Positions 1-5,768 of a DNA stretch of 10,203 bases are shown one piece after another (positions within the stretch are counted from its first letter, which is position 1; the number at the start of each line of letters is the position of its first letter). A program made the translations under genes and the position numbers. The notes beneath the pieces are model-generated. The model was not told the origin of the DNA. It made no database searches and saw only the letters and a program-made list of their open reading frames with translations. The DNA comes from JBBPYA01 sp038200385 (GTDB lineage Bacteria > Actinomycetota > Actinomycetes > Mycobacteriales > Geodermatophilaceae): positions 1 through 10,203 of the forward strand of contig JBBPYA010000265.1 of the NCBI GenBank assembly GCA_038200385.1, given 5' to 3'.

Positions 1-94
1 CGATGACCGTCAGGTCGACGTCTTGGGGGAGCGGGCCTGGTTCGCCGCGGTACCGGCGAGCCCACGAGCCGTAGATCAACGCGCGGTGAACGTC
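1..94 (-). pseudogene. Nucleotidyltransferase (MNT/Pol-beta-type) fragment, 5' part absent, continues off the left edge
   Basis: Read on the minus strand from about 94 to 1, the frame gives a peptide with GSWARRYRGEPG followed by DVDL. This is the classic nucleotidyltransferase core: a Gly-Ser turn, then an Asp-x-Asp metal pair. Actinobacterial proteins with this spacing often carry an ArsR-like winged helix ahead of the domain and may act as regulators or as MNT-type antitoxins. Here only about 8 codons precede the Gly-Ser motif before the frame enters the tRNA-Arg gene. Continuing upstream, the frame meets a TAG stop at 148-146 with no ATG or GTG on the way; the only start-like codon is a TTG at 79-77, inside the conserved core. 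The helix-turn-helix and the first strand of the fold are therefore missing. I see the motif directly; that it is a remnant left by recombination at the tRNA end is inference. The rest of the gene lies outside the window and might be intact. Confidence 0.6.
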
Positions 95-95
95 G

Positions 96-167
96 TGCCC
101 CCGGCAGGATTCGAACCTGCGCCACCGCCTCCGGAGGGCGGTGCTCTATCCCCTGAGCTACGGGGGC
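96..167 (-). tRNA. tRNA-Arg, anticodon CCG
   Basis: All arms can be folded. The 7-bp acceptor stem pairs GCCCCCG (167-161) with CGGGGGC (103-97), with discriminator A at 96. The D arm is GCTC/GAGC, the anticodon stem CCGCC/GGCGG carries loop CTCCGGA, the variable loop is 4 nt, and the T arm is GCAGG/CCTGC with loop TTCGAAT. The anticodon CCG reads the arginine codon CGG, which is frequent in this GC-rich genome. CCA is not encoded; the template continues with ACG. The 5' end lies 33 nt after the cupin stop codon on the same strand, so it could be partly co-transcribed. A possible own -10 is TAACCT at 186-181, but no convincing -35 is visible. The 3' end abuts a nucleotidyltransferase fragment, an arrangement often seen where integrating elements use a tRNA end. 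Confidence 0.97.
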
Positions 168-200
168 CCGGGCGCTGCCGAGGTTATCAGGGCGGGTCCC

Positions 201-572
201 TCAGGCGGCCCATGGCGGCGTCAGCACCGACCCGTCGGCCAGCCTCGCCTGCAGGCCGGCCGACGTCGTGACCCACGCGGTTGCCCCGTCGGGTCCGGCG
301 CCCGCAGCGAACTCGACACCGACCGGCACGAGCAGCACGTCGCCGGCCCGCACGCGGTGCTCGATCCCCTCCAGTTGGACCTGCAATTCGCCGGCCAGGA
401 CGAGCAGGATTTCGTCCCGGTTGAGCCGGTGCGGGACGCCCTCCGTTCCGGGCGAGACGTCCAGCCGCCAGGCGGACAGCTGGCTACTGCCGCGGGCGGG
501 GCAGAGGTAGGAGGAGAAGCGGCTGCCGTGCAACTCGTGCAGGACGGCCTCCTCCGCTCGGATGACGGGCAT
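201..572 (-). CDS. Small single-domain cupin protein
   Basis: This 123-residue protein is a single cupin barrel. The start ATG at 572 is preceded by a strong GGAGG with about 5 nt spacing. The reading frame stays open upstream to 836, but the family normally begins with a sequence like MPVIRAEEAV, which fits this ATG. The core lies around residues 40-104, with His48 and Glu54 from cupin motif 1 and a Pro83-Gly85 turn from motif 2. The second His of the HxH pair is Leu50, and the motif 2 His is replaced (Glu87/Phe88), so a normal 2-His-or-more metal site is incomplete. A ligand-binding or sensing role, or an unusual metal site, is possible; no substrate can be assigned. The C-terminal TTSAGL and PPWA stretches are as I recall them from actinobacterial homologues. 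It is transcribed divergently from the MarR gene, and operator repeats cover its likely promoter, so MarR control is probable. The conserved tail and motif order make the family call secure; function is unknown. Confidence 0.85.
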   Translation of the reverse strand: MPVIRAEEAVLHELHGSRFSSYLCPARGSSQLSAWRLDVSPGTEGVPHRLNRDEILLVLAGELQVQLEGIEHRVRAGDVLLVPVGVEFAAGAGPDGATAWVTTSAGLQARLADGSVLTPPWAA

Positions 573-576
573 GCCA

Positions 577-634
577 ACCTCCATATGGTCAACGGTCTTG
601 ACCATATGGTCAAGGAGCTGGACCAATGTGTCAA
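577..634. promoter_or_regulatory. Triple operator-like array between cupin and marR genes, 21-bp period
   Basis: The centre copy at 598-613 is TTGACCATATGGTCAA, a perfect 16-bp palindrome of the size and symmetry typical for MarR dimers. Copies at 577-592 (12 of 16 positions equal) and 619-634 (11 of 16) sit exactly 21 bp to either side, about two helical turns, so all three would face the same side of the DNA. The array overlaps the likely promoter elements of both divergent genes. On the minus strand TTGACA (634-629) and GACCAT (611-606) are 17 bp apart. TATGGT occurs on both strands inside the central palindrome. The right copy also overlaps the candidate GTG start of marR. Autoregulation plus control of the cupin gene is the natural reading; binding itself is inferred. 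Confidence 0.7.
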
Positions 635-1092
635 GCTCTGTGGTCATGGGGCAGCGCGAGGACTGGGACACCGCACTGCTGGTGCTGCGGGCAGCCACCC
701 AGTTGGTGGACTCGATCCAGGCCGGTGCGGAGGCGAGCGGTTTCACCGACGTCCGCCCGGTGCACGGGTTCGCGTTCGCCCGGATCGCGGCCGGGGGCGC
801 CACGGTGGTCGAACTGGCCCGGCATCTCGGCGTCACGAAGCAGGCGGCCAGCCAGCTTGCGGACGTGCTGGTCCGGCGCGGCTACGTCACCCGGACCACC
901 GACCACCGGGATGGACGGATCCGACGACTGCGGCTGACCGCTCGCGGCGTCGCCTGCACCCGGGCTGCTGAGGAGGCTGCTGGTCAGGCGATGCGCGACT
1001 GGCGTCTCCGAGTCGGCGATGCGGCCTGGGGGGACCTGCGGAGCACGTTGGGCGCGGTGTGCGAGCCCGGTCCGCTGCGCCCGGCCTGGTGA
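628..1092 (+). CDS. MarR-family transcriptional regulator
   Basis: This is a winged helix-turn-helix regulator of about 154 residues, the usual MarR size. Numbering from the GTG, the DNA-binding part runs from about residue 58 to 108. A helix VVELARHLGV is followed by the recognition helix near TKQAASQLADVL (70-81), then the wing with the MarR hallmark DHRDGR at 92-97. Flanking helices at both ends would form the dimer interface. Two starts are possible: GTG at 628, with AAGGAG at 612-617 about 10 nt upstream, or ATG at 646, with no clear ribosome binding site. I prefer GTG on this basis, but the difference is only six residues. The gene is divergent from the cupin gene, and the palindromic array between them suggests that it represses both. 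Its stop lies 7 nt from the convergent DUF305 stop, with no room for a terminator between. The ligand cannot be predicted. Confidence 0.88.
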   Translation: MSSSVVMGQREDWDTALLVLRAATQLVDSIQAGAEASGFTDVRPVHGFAFARIAAGGATVVELARHLGVTKQAASQLADVLVRRGYVTRTTDHRDGRIRRLRLTARGVACTRAAEEAAGQAMRDWRLRVGDAAWGDLRSTLGAVCEPGPLRPAW

Positions 1093-1099
1093 TCGGAGG

Positions 1100-1747
1100 T
1101 CAGGGTGGCGGCAGGACGGTGCCCCCACGCGCGGTGAGCATGTCGGTCATCGCGGCGATCTCAGCGGCCTGGGTCTGCAGGATCTTGCCGGCCAGCAGCC
1201 GGACCGGGTCGAAGGCCGCGTGGTCCACGGCGTACTGCGCCATCGGCAGACCGCCCTCGTGGTGGCGGATCACCAACTGCAGGAAACGGACGTCCAACGC
1301 CGTCCCGGTCAGGGTGCGCAGCTCGTCCAGCTGGTCGGAGGTGGCCATGCCGGGCATCAGGTTCCCGGTCATCCGCATCGCGCCGGTTCCACCCATCCAG
1401 GCCATCTGCTGGGTCGCAGAGTTCACCGGCAGCCCCCAGACCTGCAGCCAGCCCTGCATCATGCCGATCTGGTTGTTCTGACTGGACTCGATGTCGAACG
1501 CGAGCAGCGTCACGGCCGGATCGGTACTGCGGTCGCGCACCAGGCCGGCCATCGTGACCGCCTGCTGGTGATGGGTCGACATGTCTCGCGCGACGCCGGC
1601 GTCCACCGAGTCGTCGGCCGGAGCGGCTGCCCGGCCGATACCGGTCCCGACGGCTAGCGCTGCTCCGGCCACGACCAACGCGGCTGCGGCCAGTACGGCG
1701 AGTGCCAGGACCAGCCAGCGTGGGCGGCCCGTGACCGGCTCGGTCAA
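1100..1747 (-). CDS. Membrane-anchored DUF305 protein
   Basis: This protein of 215 residues has one N-terminal hydrophobic helix (about 11-33) and no lipobox cysteine, so it is probably an uncleaved anchor or signal peptide placing the rest outside the membrane. The mature part shows the two-fold DUF305 pattern. The first half has HHQQAVTMA with His59-His60; the second half has HHEGGLPMA with His162-His163; QNNQIGMMQGW lies between. DUF305 proteins are predicted four-helix, ferritin-like folds, and the paired His and Met residues suggest metal binding. No reaction is established. The start is TTG at 1747, 16 nt after the upstream DUF3105 stop; no ATG or GTG in frame precedes the membrane helix, and a weak GAGG lies upstream. 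The short gap implies one transcript with the DUF3105 gene. The Met-rich central segment (MAWMGG, MRM, LMPGM) strengthens a copper or other soft-metal guess, which remains inference. Confidence 0.87.
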   Translation of the reverse strand: MTEPVTGRPRWLVLALAVLAAAALVVAGAALAVGTGIGRAAAPADDSVDAGVARDMSTHHQQAVTMAGLVRDRSTDPAVTLLAFDIESSQNNQIGMMQGWLQVWGLPVNSATQQMAWMGGTGAMRMTGNLMPGMATSDQLDELRTLTGTALDVRFLQLVIRHHEGGLPMAQYAVDHAAFDPVRLLAGKILQTQAAEIAAMTDMLTARGGTVLPPP

Positions 1748-1763
1748 CGGGTCACCGGCCTCG

Positions 1764-2666
1764 TCACGGAGCGGTGCTTGCGCCGCCCGGCGCGCCGGAC
1801 GGGACCGTACCCGGATCGATCGGAGAGGCGGGCTCCTGGCGCTTCGGGGTGGCCTTGAACGTCGGGTTGTCGCAGCTGGCTCCCAGCTCCGGGGTGGTCT
1901 TGGGGTTCTGCTTCAGAGCCCTGACGAACTGCGTCACCCGCGGATCGGTCGCGGAATTGACGAACAGCTGATTGCCCCAGGCCTGCAGCGAGATCGGCGG
2001 ATCGAGATTCGGGAAGGGACTCATCATCATGTACGGCACGCCATTCACGAGATCGAACAGCGTCTTGAGCTGGTCGTTGGGGATCTGCGGGTTGTACGTG
2101 ATCCACACCGCACCGTGCTCCAGCGAGTGCACGGCGTTCTCGTTGCGGATCGGCAGCGGATAGACGGTTCCGGTGCAGTCCGCCCACGTCGGGTCATGCA
2201 TCCCACCGAAGGGTGGGGACGCGTCGTAGGGCACCGGACCGGTGGTGTGCTGCGCCGCCGGATAGCTTCGCGTCACCAGGCCCTGGATGGAGGCCGGGTC
2301 GGACAGCTTGGCCTTGGTGTTCACCTGGTAGACGGCGTAGCCGATAGCGGCACCGGCGAAGAGCACGATGGCGATCGCGCCCGCGATCAGACCCCACGGC
2401 TTGGACTTCTTGACCGCCACCGGCGGCGCCTTGCGACCGCGGCCACGCTGTGCGCCGCTGCGCGGTGGAGCGCCCTTGCCGGCGCCGGACCTGGTCGCTT
2501 CGGATCTGCTGGACGACCCGGTCCGCAAGCCCCCTGCCTTCGTGGCCCCGGCCTTGGTCGCGCCGGCCTTGGGGGAGCCGGACTTGCCGCTTCCCGCCGA
2601 GCTGGCGTCGGCAGTGCGCGCACTCTTCTTGTCGCCGGGACCCGGTCCGGACGTGCTGATGGACAT
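1764..2666 (-). CDS. Membrane-anchored DUF3105 protein with basic low-complexity N-tail
   Basis: The product is about 300 residues if it starts at the ATG at 2666, which has GAAGG about 7 nt upstream. An ATG at 2699 would add 11 residues but lacks a clear ribosome binding site and lies almost at the likely transcription start. Residues 1-90 are rich in Ser, Gly, Ala, Lys and Arg, with short KAGAT repeats. One transmembrane helix follows (about 91-114), then the DUF3105 domain (about 130-270). Conserved features seen are HTTGPVPY, GGMHDPTWADC (His157, Cys164), HSLEHGAVWITY (His180, His184) and a second Cys near 265. The predicted topology is N-terminus inside, domain outside. The two cysteines could form a disulfide and the histidines a metal site; neither is shown. 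It is followed closely by the DUF305 gene and diverges from argS. Function is unknown; a shared envelope role with DUF305 is inferred from the pairing. Confidence 0.85.
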   Translation of the reverse strand: MSISTSGPGPGDKKSARTADASSAGSGKSGSPKAGATKAGATKAGGLRTGSSSRSEATRSGAGKGAPPRSGAQRGRGRKAPPVAVKKSKPWGLIAGAIAIVLFAGAAIGYAVYQVNTKAKLSDPASIQGLVTRSYPAAQHTTGPVPYDASPPFGGMHDPTWADCTGTVYPLPIRNENAVHSLEHGAVWITYNPQIPNDQLKTLFDLVNGVPYMMMSPFPNLDPPISLQAWGNQLFVNSATDPRVTQFVRALKQNPKTTPELGASCDNPTFKATPKRQEPASPIDPGTVPSGAPGGASTAP

Positions 2667-2702
2667 GCAACTGCCTTCGGTGGGCGGCGTGATCGGCATC
2701 CG

Positions 2703-2708
2703 ACTGTA
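2703..2708 (-). promoter_or_regulatory. Candidate -10 element for the DUF3105-DUF305 unit
   Basis: On the minus strand TACAGT fits the TANNNT pattern. Transcription would begin about 7 nt downstream, near 2696, giving a leader of roughly 30 nt that contains the GAAGG of the start chosen at 2666. No good -35 is visible at 16-18 bp. The call rests on spacing alone. Confidence 0.3.
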
Positions 2709-2724
2709 CGTCTAAACCGCTCAG

Positions 2725-2730
2725 TACCAT
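2725..2730 (+). promoter_or_regulatory. Candidate -10 element of the argS operon, implying a leaderless start
   Basis: TACCAT fits the TANNNT pattern, and its last base is 7 nt before the argS GTG at 2737. This is the distance expected if transcription starts at, or within a base of, the start codon. No Shine-Dalgarno sequence is present ahead of the GTG. Leaderless mRNAs are common in Actinomycetota. The -35 region is not recognisable. Confidence 0.4.
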
Positions 2731-2736
2731 CGACGG

Positions 2737-4386
2737 GTGACCCCGGCCGATCTCGCTGCCGCCGTGCTCGCCGCCGTCCGTGCCGCCGTGGACGCCGGTG
2801 AGCTGGCGGTGGACGTCCCGACCGACGCGGCCGTGGAACGCCCGCGTAGCAAGGAATTCGGCGACTATGCGTCGAATGTCGCGCTTCGCCTGGCCAAGGC
2901 GGCTCGCCGTCCCCCGCGAGAAGTCGCCGAGATCGTGGCCAGGCACCTTCTTGCGGCCGACGGGGTCGCGGCCGTGGACGTGGCCGGCCCCGGCTTCCTG
3001 AACATCACGTTGGACAGCGCCGCCCAGGGTCAACTCGTCGCCACGATCGTCGCCGACGGGGCGGCGTACGGGCATACCGACGCCCTGGCCGGGCAACGGA
3101 TCAACCTGGAGTTCGTCTCGGCGAACCCGACCGGGGAGTTGCACCTGGCGCACGTGCGCTGGGCCGCGGTCGGCGACGCCATGGCCCGGCTGCTCCGGGC
3201 CAGCGGCGCGACTGTGGGGACCGAGTACTACTTCAACGATGCAGGCTCCCAGGTCGACCGCTTCGCGGCCAGCCTGTACGCCGTGGCCACCGGCACCCCG
3301 GTACCCGAGGACGGCTACCGGGGGGAGTACCTGGTCGAGGTGGTGCAGCACGTCCTGCGGGACCACCCCAGCCTGCTCGAGCTACCCGCCGAGGCGGCGC
3401 TCAAGATCCTCCGGCACGACGGTATCGAGCGGATGTTCGACCTGATCAAGGCCGGTCTGGCCGCGTTCGGTGTGCACTTCGACGTCTACTTCAACGAGCG
3501 TGACCTGCACACCAGCGGGCGGCTGCAGGAGACGATCGACCGGCTGCGCGCGGCGGGGCACATCTACGACCGGGACGACGCGACGTGGCTGCGGACCACG
3601 ACGTTCGGCGACGACAAGGACCGGGTCATCGTCCGCCGGGACGGCGCGCCGACCTACTTCGCCGCCGACCTGGCCTATTACCTGGACAAGCGGGCCCGCG
3701 GGTTCGACAAGGTGGTGATCGTCCTCGGGGCCGACCACCACGGCTATGTGGGTCGGATGCGGGCCATGGTCTGCTGCCTCGGCGAGGATCCCGACCGGAC
3801 GCTGGAGATCCCGATCGGCCAACTGGTCACTGCCCGCGGCGGAAAGCTGTCCAAGCGGGCCGGGAACGTCGTCACGTTGGACGACCTGCTCGCCGTGGTC
3901 GGAGCCGATGCCGGCCGGTACGCCATGGTCCGATCGTCCATGGATGCGGCTATCGACATCGACCTGGACCTGTGGGCGAGCAGGACCAGCGAGAATCCGG
4001 TCTTTTCCGTCCAGTACGCACACGCCCGGATCGCCTCCCTGCTGCGCAACGCCGCCGAACTCGCCGTACCGCGAGGTGCGGTGACCGAGGCCGACCTGGC
4101 GCTACTGGACTCCGAACGCGAGACCAGCCTGCTGGGTGCGCTGGGGGAGTTCCCCCGCGTGGTCACGGCCGCGGCCGAACTCCGCGCGCCGCACCGCGTC
4201 GCGCGCTACCTGGAAAACCTCGCCGGCACGTACCACCGCTTCTACGACGACTGCCGCATCCTGCCGCGGGGCGACGAGGACCCGGGACCGCACACGGCAC
4301 CGCGACTGTGGTTGTGCGAGGCGACCCGCCTCGTGCTGGCCAACGGGTTGGCACTGCTCGGGGTCAGCGCCCCGGACCGGATGTGA
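2737..4386 (+). CDS. argS: Arginyl-tRNA synthetase
   Basis: This class I synthetase of 549 residues charges tRNA-Arg with arginine using ATP in the cytoplasm. The N-terminal tRNA-binding module (about 1-100) ends in AGPGFLNI. The catalytic domain then shows SANPTGELHLAH, where residues 136-139 hold the HIGH signature in the form HLAH, then REYY-like TEYYFNDAG and LGADHHGY. GKLSKRAGNVVTLDD carries the KMSK loop as KLSK (370-373). The DALR anticodon-binding domain covers about 410-549 and ends with NGLALLGVSAPDRM. Length and motifs match the mycobacterial enzyme. The GTG start lacks a ribosome binding site and probably sits at the transcript 5' end. The Gly-to-Ala change inside the HIGH signature is unusual but conservative. 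It is the first gene of the operon; its ATGTGA end overlaps the lysA GTG. Co-transcription with lysA is known in corynebacteria, where arginine and lysine affect expression. Confidence 0.97.
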   Translation: MTPADLAAAVLAAVRAAVDAGELAVDVPTDAAVERPRSKEFGDYASNVALRLAKAARRPPREVAEIVARHLLAADGVAAVDVAGPGFLNITLDSAAQGQLVATIVADGAAYGHTDALAGQRINLEFVSANPTGELHLAHVRWAAVGDAMARLLRASGATVGTEYYFNDAGSQVDRFAASLYAVATGTPVPEDGYRGEYLVEVVQHVLRDHPSLLELPAEAALKILRHDGIERMFDLIKAGLAAFGVHFDVYFNERDLHTSGRLQETIDRLRAAGHIYDRDDATWLRTTTFGDDKDRVIVRRDGAPTYFAADLAYYLDKRARGFDKVVIVLGADHHGYVGRMRAMVCCLGEDPDRTLEIPIGQLVTARGGKLSKRAGNVVTLDDLLAVVGADAGRYAMVRSSMDAAIDIDLDLWASRTSENPVFSVQYAHARIASLLRNAAELAVPRGAVTEADLALLDSERETSLLGALGEFPRVVTAAAELRAPHRVARYLENLAGTYHRFYDDCRILPRGDEDPGPHTAPRLWLCEATRLVLANGLALLGVSAPDRM

Positions 4387-5768
4387 GGGTCCATCCCGCC
4401 GGACCGCTGCACGGCGGGCTCACCGTCCCGGAAGGTCCGCGGCTACCGCCGCCGTCCCTGCACGAGCTGCCAGCGGCGGTGTGGCCCCGCAACGCTGAGC
4501 GGGCCGACGGCGCGCTGCGGATCGCCGGCGTGGACTGCCGCCAACTCGCCTCGGCGTACGGGACCCCGGTGTACGTCCTCGACGAGGCCGACTTCCGATC
4601 CCGCTGCCGGGACAGTCTCGGACCGGCGCAGGGCGGGCCGGACGTCTACTACGCCGCCAAGGCATTCCTCTGCCACACCGTGGCCAGGTGGGTGGCAGAG
4701 GAGGGCCTCGGACTGGACGTGTGCACCGGCGGTGAACTGGCCACGGCACTGCGTGCCGGGTTTGCCACCGACCGGATCCTGCTGCACGGCAACAACAAAT
4801 CGGTTGCCGAACTCGACGCCGCCGTCGCGGCCGGCGTCGGGCGCGTGGTGGTGGACTCCATCGCGGAGATCGAGCGGCTCGACGCGGTCGCGGGCCGGCA
4901 CGGTGTGCGGCAACCCGTCCTGGTCCGCGCCACGGTGGGGGTCGAGGCGCACACCCACGAGTACATCGCGACCGCCCACGAGGACCAGAAGTTCGGCTTC
5001 TCGCTGGCCTCCGGCCAGGCCTTCGACGCCGCCGTCCTCGTCGAGACCAGCCCGCACCTGGAGCTGATCGGGCTGCACAGCCACATCGGCTCGCAGATCT
5101 TCGACACCGCCGGGTTCGAGGTGGCCGCGCACCGGGTCGTCGGTCTGCTGGCGCAGTTGCGCACCGAGACCGGGCGCGTCCTGCCCGAGCTCAACCTCGG
5201 CGGGGGGCTGGGGATCGCCTACCTGCCGACCGACGATCCCCTGCAGCCGCAGGTGTTCTGGGCTGAACTGGCCGCGATCGTCCACCGCGAGTGCGAGGCG
5301 CACGGGCTGCCGGCGCCCCGGATCGCCGTCGAGCCGGGCCGCGCCATCGCCGGACCGGGCACGGTCACGCTGTACGAGGTGGGCACCGTCAAGGACGTCG
5401 ACGGTATCCGCACCTACGTCTCCGTCGACGGCGGGATGAGCGACAACATCCGCACCGCGCTGTACGACGCGGAGTACTCGGTCACCCTGGCCAACCGGGT
5501 CTCCGCCGCGGCCGCCATGCTGTGCCGCGTGGTCGGCAAGCACTGCGAGAGCGGGGACATCGTGGTCCGCGACGCCTGGCTGCCCGCCGATGTCGGACCG
5601 GGGGATCTGCTCGCCGTGGCTGCGACCGGCGCCTACTGCCGCTCGATGTCGAGCAACTACAACATGCTGCCCCGCCCACCGGTCGTCGCCGTCCGCGACG
5701 GGGACTGTGCGGTGCTGATCCGTCGGGAGACCGACGAGGACCTGGCCCGGCTGGACGTGGGCCGGTGA
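4383..5768 (+). CDS. lysA: Diaminopimelate decarboxylase
   Basis: This enzyme of 461 residues performs the last step of lysine synthesis, decarboxylating meso-diaminopimelate to L-lysine with pyridoxal phosphate. It is a fold type III barrel. Visible motifs are YYAAKAFLC with the cofactor lysine Lys93, LDVCTGGEL, HGNNKS, GLHSHIGSQIF, the Gly-rich LNLGGGLGIAY phosphate loop, EPGRAIAGPGT, and KHCESGDI with Cys388, which acts across the dimer interface. The N-terminal RVHPAGP is like the mycobacterial protein and supports the GTG at 4383, which overlaps the argS stop by 4 nt (GTGA). The reading frame is open far upstream inside argS, but that part is not homologous to LysA. No Shine-Dalgarno is evident, so translation is probably coupled to argS. 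Its stop overlaps the start of hom in the same way. Confidence 0.97.
   Translation: MRVHPAGPLHGGLTVPEGPRLPPPSLHELPAAVWPRNAERADGALRIAGVDCRQLASAYGTPVYVLDEADFRSRCRDSLGPAQGGPDVYYAAKAFLCHTVARWVAEEGLGLDVCTGGELATALRAGFATDRILLHGNNKSVAELDAAVAAGVGRVVVDSIAEIERLDAVAGRHGVRQPVLVRATVGVEAHTHEYIATAHEDQKFGFSLASGQAFDAAVLVETSPHLELIGLHSHIGSQIFDTAGFEVAAHRVVGLLAQLRTETGRVLPELNLGGGLGIAYLPTDDPLQPQVFWAELAAIVHRECEAHGLPAPRIAVEPGRAIAGPGTVTLYEVGTVKDVDGIRTYVSVDGGMSDNIRTALYDAEYSVTLANRVSAAAAMLCRVVGKHCESGDIVVRDAWLPADVGPGDLLAVAATGAYCRSMSSNYNMLPRPPVVAVRDGDCAVLIRRETDEDLARLDVGR

Noticed and set aside
573..836. N-terminal extension of the cupin frame beyond the ATG at 572
   Set aside because: The region beyond 647 is antisense to marR with no cupin relation, and the best ribosome binding site is at the ATG at 572. 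The part from 573 to 647 is kept only as a finding.
141..971. Plus-strand open frame starting inside the tRNA and crossing the cupin and marR genes
   Set aside because: It is antisense to the cupin gene and out of frame with marR, starts in a tRNA, and matches no family.
1093..1099. Possible bidirectional terminator between marR and the DUF305 gene
   Set aside because: Only 7 nt separate the convergent stops and I found no hairpin with a T run across the junction.
1581..2801. Plus-strand open frame of 406 codons opposite the DUF305 and DUF3105 genes
   Set aside because: The minus strand encodes two recognisable families over the same bases, while the plus translation is low complexity with no family match; GC-rich DNA keeps antisense frames open.
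3585..4382. Extension of the lysA frame back into argS
   Set aside because: The peptide is Arg/Pro-rich noise in the wrong frame of argS; LysA homology begins at the GTG at 4383.
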